Assembly: GCA_044222195.1 (NCBI GenBank)
Contig: JBGANS010000007.1
Span: 62,001-126,000, forward strand
DNA from: JAHBXE01 sp044222195
GTDB lineage: Bacteria; Planctomycetota; Phycisphaerae; Phycisphaerales; UBA1924
Direction: 5' to 3'
DNA length: 64,000 nt
Shown: piece by piece, positions 1-8,470 of the stretch
Layout of the letters: every line of letters starts with the position of its first letter
How positions within the stretch are numbered: the stretch's first letter is position 1
The notes under the pieces: generated by a model
What the model was told of the DNA's origin: nothing
Database searches by the model: none
The model's input: only the letters and a program-made list of their open reading frames with translations
Made by a program: the position numbers and the translations under genes

Positions 1-2
1 GC

Positions 3-1001
3 GGCCACTTCGACCCGCTTTCCCGCCAAGCCACCCAGAACGCCATGGGCCCGTGGTTCATCCGTGACGACGCCGCCCCTTGGCGGCCGGGATGCTCGAT
101 CGAGACGCTTCGCGACCTCATCCGCCGCGGCAAAGTGACCCGCGACACCATTCTCCGCGGCCCCGGCACCAAGCAGTTCTGGAACTTCGCCGGTCGTACA
201 CCCTCGATCGCCAACCTGCTCGGGGTCTGCCACAACTGCCGCACAACCGTCAAGCCCGACGACTACTCCTGCAGGTCGTGCGGCGCGGTGTTCTCTCCGG
301 ACCCGGACCGCCAGCACATGGGACTCGCGCCCGCCCACATCCTTCCAGGTGAAGCCTCACCGGAAATCGTCGCCGCGGCCTCGCTCGACACTCCCGCGCC
401 TGTACCTGTGCCGATCTCAGGCGTCTCTTCCCCGGCCGCGATTTCTCCGCCTCTTCCTGTTGCGCGAATCGTGGTTCCGCCACCCGCCCCCGCGCCCCGT
501 GCTGCGCGCGTCGAACGCACCCGATCAATCGGCCCGTGGCTTGTCGCGGGCGTCGTGCTGGTTGTCCTCGCGATGGCGGCGGTTTTCACACTGGTCGTGA
601 CAAACACAATTTCCATCCCGTGGCTCAACCCGCCGGCGGTGCAGCCGACTCCAGTCACTGCCCCGCCTTTGGTTGCTCCGACCACCATCGGTCCACCCGC
701 CGCATCAGTGCCGACCGGCCCGCCTGCCGCCGCATCTCCTGCAGCCCCGGAGAGGTCCTCGCCAGCTCCAGAACCGGTTGCTCCCGAGCAGCAATCACTC
801 CCAAACTCTTCCCCGGACATTGTCGATCTTGAAGCCGTGCTCCGCCCCATCCTGACCTCGGAAGTCTTCGACGAACCCGCGATGCTCGCCCGCATCGAAG
901 ACCTCCGCCGCGAGAACCCATCGCTTTCCAAGGACCTCGACGCCTGGGCCGCGGCCGCGAAAGCCCGCGGCCAGCGCCAGCGACTGAAGAAGATCCCCTG
1001 A
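3..1001 (+). CDS. GYF-like / zinc-ribbon single-pass membrane protein (5' partial)
   Basis: The reading frame is open to the left edge of the window, so the true start may lie outside; an internal ATG is at 45. The N-terminal part after that ATG (WFIRDDAAPW...LRGPGTKQFW) resembles a GYF_2-type domain, in which a short aromatic motif marks a peptide- or membrane-proximal module. It is followed by a CxxC...CxxC zinc ribbon (CHNC and CRSC, about residues 62-80 counted from the ATG), a Pro/Ala-rich linker, one hydrophobic segment (about residues 165-190) and a long Pro/Ala-rich stretch. The C-terminal 60 residues are charged and helical. A single-pass membrane protein is likely, probably with the zinc ribbon in the cytoplasm. 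No enzymatic motif is visible and function is unknown. It converges with the next gene with only 3 bp between them. Confidence 0.75.
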   Translation, partial: GHFDPLSRQATQNAMGPWFIRDDAAPWRPGCSIETLRDLIRRGKVTRDTILRGPGTKQFWNFAGRTPSIANLLGVCHNCRTTVKPDDYSCRSCGAVFSPDPDRQHMGLAPAHILPGEASPEIVAAASLDTPAPVPVPISGVSSPAAISPPLPVARIVVPPPAPAPRAARVERTRSIGPWLVAGVVLVVLAMAAVFTLVVTNTISIPWLNPPAVQPTPVTAPPLVAPTTIGPPAASVPTGPPAAASPAAPERSSPAPEPVAPEQQSLPNSSPDIVDLEAVLRPILTSEVFDEPAMLARIEDLRRENPSLSKDLDAWAAAAKARGQRQRLKKIP

Positions 1002-1004
1002 AGC

Positions 1005-1448
1005 TCATGGCGGCGGCGGCTGGACCGTCACCTGCCAGTCCACAGGTACCGGCACGCCGAACTTTGCCATCTCAAGCTGCAGGGCGTGCAAGTCGGCCTC
1101 ACCAGCCAACTCCCCCATCACAACGACCTTCCCAAACGCCTGCGTCGCCGTCGCCGCGCTCGGAACAAAGTAGACCTTTGAGTACCGCGCTTCCCGATCG
1201 AGAATGGGCTGCGCCGCCTTGGCGTATTCAAACGCATCCTTGACGCCCGGCGTCAACGCTGGTTCGGGGTTGGCCACGATCTTGGGTTTTGGCTTCGGGG
1301 CCGGTTTGCCAAGAGTCAGCCAATACACCACGAGCAGCACAAGAACCGTGCCCGCCGCAACCCCGATCCGCTGCACCAGTCGCATCCGGTCCGGGCGCGA
1401 GCGCAGGTCTTCCAGCATGTACTGGAGCTTCGATCGGTCGAAGGCCAA
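1005..1448 (-). CDS. Small single-pass membrane protein, paralogue of the 2548-2934 product
   Basis: A 147-residue protein with a charged, cytoplasmic-looking N-terminus, one transmembrane helix at about residues 28-46, a Pro/Lys linker and a C-terminal domain of about 80 residues. The domain ends in the pattern G-E-L-x(3)-A-D-L-x-A-L...F-x-V-P-V-P-V-D-W-x-V-x-V. The same pattern closes the small protein encoded upstream of gap, so the two are probably paralogues. The gene begins 13 bp after gap, which suggests co-transcription as the last gene of the pyrC operon. I do not recognise the family; an alpha/beta fold resembling small secreted BON-type modules is possible but is not shown. Confidence 0.75.
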   Translation of the reverse strand: MAFDRSKLQYMLEDLRSRPDRMRLVQRIGVAAGTVLVLLVVYWLTLGKPAPKPKPKIVANPEPALTPGVKDAFEYAKAAQPILDREARYSKVYFVPSAATATQAFGKVVVMGELAGEADLHALQLEMAKFGVPVPVDWQVTVQPPPP

Positions 1449-1461
1449 TCGTCCTCCACGT

Positions 1462-2487
1462 CTACTTCACGCCGTCCTTGTCCGCCATCAGGCGGATCAA
1501 GTCGACGCATCGGGCGGCGTATCCCGCCTCATTGTCATACCAGCTCACCACCTTGAAGAAGCGTTTGTTCAGCTCGATTCCGGCCTTGGAGTCGAAAATC
1601 GAGCTGCGACGATCGCCGACAAAGTCGCTCGAAACGACTTCCTCATCGGTGTACCCCAGCACCCCCTTCATCGACCCATCCGACGCCGCTTTCATCGCCG
1701 CGTTGATGTCCGCCAGGCTCGTGTCCTTGCCCGTCTTGAATGTCAGGTCCACCGCCGACACATCCGCCACGGGCACCCGGAACGACATGCCCGTCAGCTT
1801 CCCCTTGAGTTCCGGGATGCACAGCGTGACCGCCTTCGCCGCGCCCGTCGACGCCGGGATGATGTTCTGATACGCGTTGCGCCCGCCACGCCAGTCCTTC
1901 TTCGAAGGTCCATCCTGCGTCGGCTGCGTCGCCGTCGCGGCGTGGATCGTCGTCATCAGCCCCTCTTCCAATCCGAACGCGTCTTGAATCACCTTCGCGA
2001 TCGGCGCAAGGCAGTTGGTCGTGCATGAAGCATTCGAGACAACCGTGTGCTTGGCCGGGTCGTACTTGTTCTGGTTCACTCCCAGGCACAGCGTCGGCAC
2101 CTGCTCGGTGGACTTCGTCGGCGCCGAAATCACGACTCGCTTCGCCCCGGCCGTCAAGTGCAGCGTCGCCTTCTCAAACTCTGTAAACAGGCCCGTCGAC
2201 TCGAGCACGTACTGCACGCCAAGGTCTTTCCAGGGAAGCTTCGCCGGGTCCTTCTCTGCCGTCGTCTTTGTTACACGTCCATCCACCGTGAACGAGTTCT
2301 CTGTCGCCGAGACGCTCTTGGCCTTCATCCGCCCGTGCATCGTGTCATACTTGAGCAGGTACGCCAGGTTGTCCGCCGGAACCAGATCGTTCACCGCCAC
2401 GATCTCGACGCCCGGATGTTCCAGCGCGATGCGGTACACCAGCCGACCGATGCGACCAAACCCGTTGATACCCACACGAATTGCCAT
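1462..2487 (-). CDS. gap: Type I glyceraldehyde-3-phosphate dehydrogenase
   Basis: Catalyses NAD(P)-dependent phosphorylating oxidation of glyceraldehyde 3-phosphate in central glycolysis/gluconeogenesis. The N-terminal Rossmann motif VGINGFGRIGR and the active-site block SNASCTTNC (nucleophile Cys at about residue 155) are intact, as are HAATATQ, the conserved RVPV segment and the C-terminal WYDNE-GYA block. At about 341 residues it has normal family length. The ATG at 2487 was chosen because the protein then begins MAIRVGINGFG, as in most homologues; an ATG three codons upstream (2496) is possible. It sits between two small paralogous membrane proteins in what appears to be a pyrC-led operon. 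Confidence 0.97.
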   Translation of the reverse strand: MAIRVGINGFGRIGRLVYRIALEHPGVEIVAVNDLVPADNLAYLLKYDTMHGRMKAKSVSATENSFTVDGRVTKTTAEKDPAKLPWKDLGVQYVLESTGLFTEFEKATLHLTAGAKRVVISAPTKSTEQVPTLCLGVNQNKYDPAKHTVVSNASCTTNCLAPIAKVIQDAFGLEEGLMTTIHAATATQPTQDGPSKKDWRGGRNAYQNIIPASTGAAKAVTLCIPELKGKLTGMSFRVPVADVSAVDLTFKTGKDTSLADINAAMKAASDGSMKGVLGYTDEEVVSSDFVGDRRSSIFDSKAGIELNKRFFKVVSWYDNEAGYAARCVDLIRLMADKDGVK

Positions 2488-2547
2488 GTCATCCATCTCC
2501 GAAAGTGCGAATGTGACGCGGGACGGTAGTACTTTCCACAGGGGGAT

Positions 2548-2934
2548 TCAACGTGGAGCGGTCGGCGCATCGGCGGCGTCGCGGGCCGCCCGCCATGCCG
2601 GGTCGATCACTTCCACGCGCCATTCAATCGGGCGTGGGCATCTGAATTGGTCGACGATTTCCCGCAAGGCGGCCAGGTCAGCGTCCGAATCCACTTCACC
2701 ACGGACCAACAGGCTTCCGTCCGACCCCGTGTACGTGTGCAACTCGACCACCTTGAATCGCGGATCGCCCTCGACCGCCGGCCGCAGCGACGGCAAAAAC
2801 CGATCGACCGCTCGCATGTGCCTCGCCTGCACAGTCCCCGGTGCGAACCAGAAGGCAATCGCGAATGCGCCGAGAATCACGCACACCACGACAGCGAAAG
2901 CGCGGCTTACGGGCCAGCGCCTTCGCTCATCCAC
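2548..2934 (-). CDS. Small single-pass membrane protein, paralogue of the 1005-1448 product
   Basis: The GTG at 2934 gives a 128-residue protein starting VDERRRWPVSR, with a transmembrane helix right after the basic N-terminus and a C-terminal domain containing G-E-V-x(3)-A-D-L-x-A-L...F-x-C-P-x-P-I-E-W-x-V-x-V. This start overlaps the pyrC stop by 8 nt, typical of translational coupling. An in-frame start at 2982 would embed 56 bp inside pyrC and looks less likely. The domain matches the protein encoded downstream of gap. Function unknown. Confidence 0.7.
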   Translation of the reverse strand: MDERRRWPVSRAFAVVVCVILGAFAIAFWFAPGTVQARHMRAVDRFLPSLRPAVEGDPRFKVVELHTYTGSDGSLLVRGEVDSDADLAALREIVDQFRCPRPIEWRVEVIDPAWRAARDAADAPTAPR

Positions 2935-4222
2935 GCGCCACCTCGTGGCGAACCACACCGCCCACGATCGCCGCCGCCGCACGCCCTTTCACCCGTCGGC
3001 CCTCAAACGGTGTATTTCGCGACTTGCCCGGGAACGCTTCGGCCCGAATCGTCCACTCCGCATCCGGGTCGATGACCGTCACGTCCGCCGGGCCGCCGAC
3101 CCTCAACTGCCCGAGCCAGACACGATCCAGCCCGCACAGTTTCGCCGGCTCAATCGTCATAAGCGCGATCAACCGCGGCCACCCAATCAGCCCCGTGTGC
3201 ACCAGGGCCTCCGCGTACAACGGCAGTGCTGTCTCCAGCCCCACGATCCCGAACGGCGCTTCTTCAAATGGCAGTGCCTTCTCGTCCGCCGTGTGCGGCG
3301 CGTGGTCCGTCGCCAGCACCGTGATCGTTCCATCCGCCACACCCTGCCTCAGTGCCTCCACATCCTTGCTCTCGCGCAGCGGCGGGTTCATCTTCGCGCT
3401 CGTGTTGTATCCCTCGCACGCCTCGTGCGTCAGCAGCAGATGGTGCGGCGATGCCTCCGCCGACACGCTCTCCCCGCGCTTCCTCGCCTGCCGAACGAGC
3501 TCGACCGAGTCTCCCGACGAGATGTGCTGCACGTGGTAGCGGCATCCGATGCCTCGGTTGAGCCGGATGTCCCGCTCGATCATGACCTCTTCCGCAACGC
3601 GCGGCCATCCCGTCAGCCCCAGCCGCACCGCTACATCGCCCGCGTGCATCGACGAGCCCCGCGTCAACGTCGGTTCCTGGCAGTGCTGCATGAACGCCAG
3701 CCCCGTCTGCTTCACGGCGGCCAGCACCCGCGACATCATCCCCGCCGACGCTACGCCATCTCCGTCATCGCTGAACCCCGCCGCTCCAGCCCTGGCCATC
3801 ATCTGGATCTCTGCCAGTTCCTCACCCTTTCGCCCCTTCGTCGCCGCGGCGACGGTGAAGATCCTGCACACCGCCGTCTGCCGCGCCCGGTTCTCGACGA
3901 ACCCGACCATTTCAGGCGAGTCGAGAGTGGGATTGGTGTTGGGCATGCAGCAGACCGTGGTGAACCCCCCCGCCACCGCCGCCGCGGATCCCGTCGCCAG
4001 GGTTTCCTTGTGTTCCTGACCCGGCTCGCGCAGATGCACGTGTGGATCAATCAGGCCGGGAACGACGAGCTTTCCACGAGCATCGATCTGCCGCGCATCC
4101 CCGGTCGAAAGGTCCTGCCCGATGGCGGCAATCCGACCGTCCCTGATGGCCACGTCCGCCTCGCGGTCATACCCCGAAGCCGGATCAATCACTCGCCCCC
4201 CGGAGATAAGCAGATTCCCCAT
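2927..4222 (-). CDS. pyrC: Dihydroorotase, type I (class of PyrC amidohydrolases)
   Basis: Catalyses the reversible cyclisation of N-carbamoyl-aspartate to dihydroorotate in pyrimidine synthesis. The 431 residues fit the type I family. The metal-binding HVH (residues 61-63, in DPHVHLREPG), SDDG (151-154) and TDHAPH (305-310) are all present, so this is probably the active form rather than a degenerate PyrC-prime partner. It is the first gene of a minus-strand run leading to gap. No aspartate carbamoyltransferase gene lies beside it. It is divergent from the metallopeptidase across a 177-bp gap. Confidence 0.95.
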   Translation of the reverse strand: MGNLLISGGRVIDPASGYDREADVAIRDGRIAAIGQDLSTGDARQIDARGKLVVPGLIDPHVHLREPGQEHKETLATGSAAAVAGGFTTVCCMPNTNPTLDSPEMVGFVENRARQTAVCRIFTVAAATKGRKGEELAEIQMMARAGAAGFSDDGDGVASAGMMSRVLAAVKQTGLAFMQHCQEPTLTRGSSMHAGDVAVRLGLTGWPRVAEEVMIERDIRLNRGIGCRYHVQHISSGDSVELVRQARKRGESVSAEASPHHLLLTHEACEGYNTSAKMNPPLRESKDVEALRQGVADGTITVLATDHAPHTADEKALPFEEAPFGIVGLETALPLYAEALVHTGLIGWPRLIALMTIEPAKLCGLDRVWLGQLRVGGPADVTVIDPDAEWTIRAEAFPGKSRNTPFEGRRVKGRAAAAIVGGVVRHEVARG

Positions 4223-4399
4223 GATCGGCAGGATAGGAAAGATGGAGGCTCCCAGCGATCCAAGGGGCTCCCCCGTGTCGCATTGTCCGGGAACCTGTTG
4301 CCATCTTGACGCGAAGCGTTGTGCCTCTGCGGATTTCGGTTACCCTGCTCTTTCGAGCGTTTTCAGGTCAGGACCCCCACCCGAAAGGATCACCGTCCC
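4223..4399. other. Divergent intergenic region between pyrC and the metallopeptidase gene
   Basis: This 177-bp gap must hold both promoters. A Shine-Dalgarno-like GAAAGGA ends about 11 bp before the ATG at 4400. No convincing -35/-10 pair could be picked by eye. Confidence 0.4.
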
Positions 4400-7180
4400 A
4401 TGCGTCAACGCACCCCCATTCGCGTGACTGCCGCCGCCCTTCTCGCCGCCTGCTCCACCGCCGTTGCGATCGACAACCAACCCATGCCCCAGGCAGGCAA
4501 CGACCTCCTCCAGCACTACCCCGGGCTCCGGGCCTTCCACGACCAGGGCCGCGTCCGCACCTTTACCGGCGTTCCCATGACTTCCGGGCTCACCCCGCAA
4601 GATGCCGCGGCATCCTGGATTCAGCTTCACGGCGAGGCCTTCGGCGTCGGTCCCCTCAGCGTTGAATCGCTCTGGGTCACGCCGGTCATGGACGGCCGGT
4701 TCACGGCCTTTGGGTACCGCCAGACCATCAACGGCCATCCCGTCGAGTTCGGCAACTTCCGCATCCTGGTCCTGAACGAACCGGTTCCGCGAGTCGTGTA
4801 CGCCGCCGGCACGCTCGCCCCCGTCCCCGCCGACGCCGCCCAGCGTCAGATCGTCACGGCCAACCTCGCCGCGCAGCTGGCGCAGGGCCAGCCCACGGCC
4901 AAGGGGATCGACGTGTGGCGTGCCCCCGAAATGATCATCTGGCAGGGCAACGGCGAATGGACCAGCCCGATCACCGCGTGGAAAGTCATCGGTCACTCTT
5001 CCAACCCGAGCGACAAGCTCTCCCGCAAGTACATCATCAACAGCGTCACCGGCGCGATCGCGGCGGACCTGGATGAGATCGTGTACACGGATGTGGGCGG
5101 CACCGTCCGCGCCATGGCGACGCCCGGCGTCGCGTCCGACAACCCGGCCAACCCGCCCGTGCTCATGACGATGCCCGAGGCCAAGGTCACCATCACCGCC
5201 GGCGGTTCGGCATACACCGATCGCAACGGCGTCTACACCATCATCAACCCCGGCGTCACACCCGTCACGGTCAACTCGGGCGTGGGTGTCGCCCAGGGCT
5301 TTGGCGGCCGGTGGGTCAATGTCATCCCCAACGACGGTTCCACGCCCGTCACCGCCAGCGTCGCCAATGTCACGCCCCCGGGGCCGGGCGACATCACGCT
5401 CAACGCGGTTCCCTCTGAGCGTCTGACCGCGCAGGTCAACATCCTTCGCTGCACCGACATCACGCACAACTACTTCAAGGACCGCGCTCCCGCATTCAAT
5501 CTGCTCGATGTCGTCATCCCCGCCAACACCGGCGTGGCCGGCACCTGCAACGCGTTCTTTGACCCCGCAGCCGTCAACATCAACTTCTACAACTCCGGCG
5601 GCGGCTGCTACAACACCTCGTTCAGCAACGTCGTCTCGCACGAGTACGGCCACTTCATCGTTCAGCAGCTCGGCCTCGCCCAGGGCGGCTTCGGCGAAGG
5701 CTACGGCGACGTCAACGCCATGATGATCTGGGACGACAGCATCGTCGGCCGCGGCTTCCGCACGACCTCTCCGGATTACGTACGCGATCCCATCGGGGCC
5801 AACATCCAGTACCCCTGCTCCGCATCCTGCGGCGGCGAAGTCCACTGCTGCGGCCAGTTGCTCGGCGCTTCCTGGTGGCGGATCCGGACCGCCTTCGGCA
5901 CTCAGTACGGTTCAGCCCCCGGTCTCGACATGACCCGTTCGCGCGAAGTCGCCTGGTCGCTCATCACCATCGGTGGCTCGGGTACCTCGGCCATGTCCGG
6001 CACCAACGGCCAGACCACCGCGATCGAGATCCTCACCGTCGACGACGATGACGGAAACGTCAACAACGGCACGCCCAACCGCAACCTGATCTGTCCCGCG
6101 CTGGCCCAGGGAAGCGTCATCTGCCCGGCCTTGTCGCTCCTGTCGTTCACCTATCCCAACGGCCGACCCGCTTCGCTCACGCCCGGCTCGCCCACCCCCA
6201 TCAACGTCAACGTCGGCTCACTCTCGGCCACCCCCGCCCCGGGCACCGGCACGATCTCCTACCGCGTCAACGGCGGCTCCTACACAACCATCTCCATGGC
6301 CCAGGGCGCGGCGAACCAGTACACCGCCACACTGCCCTCCTTGAGCTGCGGCCAGGTCGTCGACTACTACTTCACCGCTCAGGCCCAGGGCGGCGGCTCT
6401 CAGACCGATCCCGCCAACGCCCCCACCGCTACCTACAGCGCCATCGCCAACGCCGGCGCTATCAACACCACCATCGCCGACCTCAACTTCAACGCCGACC
6501 CGGGTTGGACCCGCACGCTCAACGGCACGGGAACCATGACCACCGGTCAGTGGGACCGCGGCGTGCCCGTCGCCGGAAGCGGCGGCGTCACCGCGGACTA
6601 CAACGGCGGCGGCGGCCAGTGCTGGGTCACCGACAATCGTGCCGGCGCTGCGGGCGCTTTCGACCTTGACGGAGGCCCCTCCACCCTCACCACCAACGCG
6701 TACAACCTCTCCGGCTACGCCGGGGCTCAGGTGTCCTTCGCGCTGTGGTTCAACTCCGTCAACGGCGTCACCGACAACCTCAACTTCGAATATTCGACCA
6801 ACAACGGCTCCTCGTGGACCGTGCTCGCCACCTACCCCAGCTCGAGTGGGTGGTCGCTCAAGACACTCAACGTGCCCACCCTCTCCGCCCAGACTATGTT
6901 CCGCTGGAACGTCAGCGACCAGCCCAATGACTCCGTCACGGAGGGCGGCATCGACGCGTTCAAGCTCACCGCGTACAGCTGCTCCGCCGCCGCCTGCTAC
7001 GCCAACTGCGACGGCAGCACCGGCAGCCCCCAGCTCACCGCCAACGATTTCCAGTGCTTCATCAACGCCTTCGCCGCCGGCCAGTCCTACGCCAACTGCG
7101 ACGGCAGCACCGGCAGCCCCGCTCTCACCGCCAACGACTTCCAGTGCTTCATCAACACGTTCGCCGCCGGCTGCTCGTAA
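4400..7180 (+). CDS. Secreted zinc metallopeptidase (fungalysin/thermolysin-like) with dockerin-like C-terminus
   Basis: A 926-residue exported protein. The ATG at 4400 follows GAAAGGA and opens a classic signal peptide (MRQRTPIRVTAAALLAA..., cleavage near VAIDN). Residues about 30-160 resemble an FTP-type propeptide. Zinc ligands are HEYGH (414-418) and Glu433 in GEGYGD, the HExxH plus downstream Glu arrangement of gluzincins; M36 peptidases have a similar HEYGH/GEG pair. A carboxypeptidase-regulatory-like beta segment lies near 210-260. Two beta-rich domains follow the catalytic core, the second resembling a jelly-roll. Two Cys-containing repeats of the form CYANCDGSTGSP-x-LTANDFQCF end the protein and match those on two beta-helix proteins in this window. 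Likely role: extracellular proteolysis, with the terminal repeats serving attachment (inferred). Confidence 0.85.
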   Translation: MRQRTPIRVTAAALLAACSTAVAIDNQPMPQAGNDLLQHYPGLRAFHDQGRVRTFTGVPMTSGLTPQDAAASWIQLHGEAFGVGPLSVESLWVTPVMDGRFTAFGYRQTINGHPVEFGNFRILVLNEPVPRVVYAAGTLAPVPADAAQRQIVTANLAAQLAQGQPTAKGIDVWRAPEMIIWQGNGEWTSPITAWKVIGHSSNPSDKLSRKYIINSVTGAIAADLDEIVYTDVGGTVRAMATPGVASDNPANPPVLMTMPEAKVTITAGGSAYTDRNGVYTIINPGVTPVTVNSGVGVAQGFGGRWVNVIPNDGSTPVTASVANVTPPGPGDITLNAVPSERLTAQVNILRCTDITHNYFKDRAPAFNLLDVVIPANTGVAGTCNAFFDPAAVNINFYNSGGGCYNTSFSNVVSHEYGHFIVQQLGLAQGGFGEGYGDVNAMMIWDDSIVGRGFRTTSPDYVRDPIGANIQYPCSASCGGEVHCCGQLLGASWWRIRTAFGTQYGSAPGLDMTRSREVAWSLITIGGSGTSAMSGTNGQTTAIEILTVDDDDGNVNNGTPNRNLICPALAQGSVICPALSLLSFTYPNGRPASLTPGSPTPINVNVGSLSATPAPGTGTISYRVNGGSYTTISMAQGAANQYTATLPSLSCGQVVDYYFTAQAQGGGSQTDPANAPTATYSAIANAGAINTTIADLNFNADPGWTRTLNGTGTMTTGQWDRGVPVAGSGGVTADYNGGGGQCWVTDNRAGAAGAFDLDGGPSTLTTNAYNLSGYAGAQVSFALWFNSVNGVTDNLNFEYSTNNGSSWTVLATYPSSSGWSLKTLNVPTLSAQTMFRWNVSDQPNDSVTEGGIDAFKLTAYSCSAAACYANCDGSTGSPQLTANDFQCFINAFAAGQSYANCDGSTGSPALTANDFQCFINTFAAGCS
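6995..7177 (+). repeat. Tandem dockerin-like repeats encoded at the end of the metallopeptidase
   Basis: Two nearly identical units of about 30 codons encode YANCDGSTGSP...LTANDF-QCF-IN-FAAG. The nucleotide sequences are almost the same in both units, which points to recent duplication or strong conservation. The same unit type recurs at 50375 and 52559. Confidence 0.8.
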
Positions 7181-7214
7181 TCAAGTCGCGATCTGCGACC
7201 GATCCCGCATCTCT

Positions 7215-7247
7215 CGCCCCCGGGCCTCCCCGGGGGCGTTTTCATTT
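7215..7247 (+). terminator. Rho-independent terminator after the metallopeptidase
   Basis: A perfect 10-bp stem (CGCCCCCGGG / CCCGGGGGCG) with a 4-nt loop is followed by TTTTCATTT. It lies between the convergent metallopeptidase and ABC ATPase genes. Confidence 0.85.
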
Positions 7248-8396
7248 CACGCCCCGATCGACCTTGAAGCTTAGGTCGGGCGCCCGGCTCTGATGATCCC
7301 GCACCGCCGCCGTCCGCCACACGCCCACCCAGTGGTCCGGGCTCACTTCCTGCAGGTAGTAGTCTCCCGCCGGCCCATCCTTTGCCGCGAGGTCCTTCGG
7401 CGGCTGGTGCCACGGCCACCACGGCCGCACGCCCTCTTTCGCCCCCGCCAGTTTCTCAAACTCCGCCGGGTTCTCCACCACCTCGCGGATCGTCACGAGC
7501 CGGTCCTTCCGTTCCCCCAGCTTCGGAATGCTCGCCAGCAGCCCCCGCGTGTACGGATGCATCGGCCGATCAAACAACTCGAACACCGTCGCGTACTCAA
7601 CCACTCGCCCCGCGTACATCACGCACACCACGTCCGCGTTCTCCGCCACCACGCCGAGCGCATGGGTAATCAGCATCATCGCCATGCCGCGCCCAGTCTG
7701 CAGTTCCCGCAGCAGCTCCAGGATCTGCGCCTGCACCGTCACATCCAGCGCCGTCGTCGGCTCATCCGCCAGCAGCAGCTTCGGCTGGCACGCCAGCGCC
7801 ATCGCGATCATCACCCGTTGCCGCATCCCTCCCGAAAACTGGTGCGGGTATTGCCTGATCCGCCGCTCGGGCTCCGGGATCCCGACATCACGCATCGCCC
7901 GCAGCGCAATGTCCTTGGCCTCGCCCGCGTTCACGTTCTGGTGCAGCAAGATCGCCTCGAGAATCTGATCCCCCACCGTGTACACCGGGTTCAAGCTCGT
8001 CATCGGCTCCTGGAAAATCATCGCGATCTCGTTGCCGCGGACTTTCCGCATCCGCGGCTCGTCGAGCTCCAGCAGGTCAATCTCCCCCGCCGACCCGCCC
8101 AGTTCCCCCGCCAACGTCGAGCGGAACATCACCGACCCGCGGTCAAACCGCCCCGGTGGCCGCGGAATCAGTTGCAGCGTGCTCATCGCCGTCACGCTCT
8201 TGCCGCACCCCGACTCGCCCACCACCGCCAGCGTCTGGCCCGGGTACACCGACATCCGCACCCCATCCACCGCCTGGATCCGCGGCCCGCTTCCGTTGTC
8301 AAACGACACGGCCAGGTCCTGGACACGAATCAGCGGCGTCGTCACCGCTGTCTTGATCGAGTTGTTTCCTGTCGCCGTCGCAGTCGTCATCGCCAT
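7242..8396 (-). CDS. Oligopeptide ABC transporter ATPase (OppD/DppD type)
   Basis: Hydrolyses ATP to drive peptide import through the OppB/OppC-type permeases encoded upstream. Walker A GESGCGKS (60-67), Q-loop FQEP, signature SGGMRQR (188-194), Walker B LLLADEP (207-213) and an H-loop ITHA are all intact. The HPYTRGLL segment of the OppD/F C-terminal region is present. At 384 residues it is longer than the usual 330; the extra tail (DYYLQEVSPDHWVGVWR and beyond) is not part of the standard family. It is the last gene of the cluster. No OppF-type partner follows, so it may act as a homodimer or pair with an ATPase encoded elsewhere. Confidence 0.93.
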   Translation of the reverse strand: MAMTTATATGNNSIKTAVTTPLIRVQDLAVSFDNGSGPRIQAVDGVRMSVYPGQTLAVVGESGCGKSVTAMSTLQLIPRPPGRFDRGSVMFRSTLAGELGGSAGEIDLLELDEPRMRKVRGNEIAMIFQEPMTSLNPVYTVGDQILEAILLHQNVNAGEAKDIALRAMRDVGIPEPERRIRQYPHQFSGGMRQRVMIAMALACQPKLLLADEPTTALDVTVQAQILELLRELQTGRGMAMMLITHALGVVAENADVVCVMYAGRVVEYATVFELFDRPMHPYTRGLLASIPKLGERKDRLVTIREVVENPAEFEKLAGAKEGVRPWWPWHQPPKDLAAKDGPAGDYYLQEVSPDHWVGVWRTAAVRDHQSRAPDLSFKVDRGVK

Positions 8397-8436
8397 ACGC
8401 CTCGCATCAAGTGCCCTTCGCCTTGCCTTTTACTCC

Positions 8437-8468
8437 GTCACTTCGTCACTCAGTCGCTCCGTCACTGC
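8437..8468. repeat. 8-bp tandem repeat GTCACTNN, copy set 1
   Basis: Four head-to-tail octamers starting at 8437, 8445, 8453 and 8461 (GTCACTTC, GTCACTCA, GTCGCTCC, GTCACTGC). They sit in the 74-bp junction between the oppC-like and oppD-like genes. A second set lies in the next upstream junction. Confidence 0.85.
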
Positions 8469-8470
8469 CC

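Noticed and set aside
2015..4309. Long plus-strand frame opposite pyrC and gap
   Set aside because: It is the antisense shadow of two clear minus-strand enzymes, low in hydrophobic core and rich in Arg/Pro/His.
4340..5845. Long minus-strand frame opposite the metallopeptidase
   Set aside because: Asp/Gly-rich antisense artefact; the plus-strand protein has a signal peptide and zinc motif.
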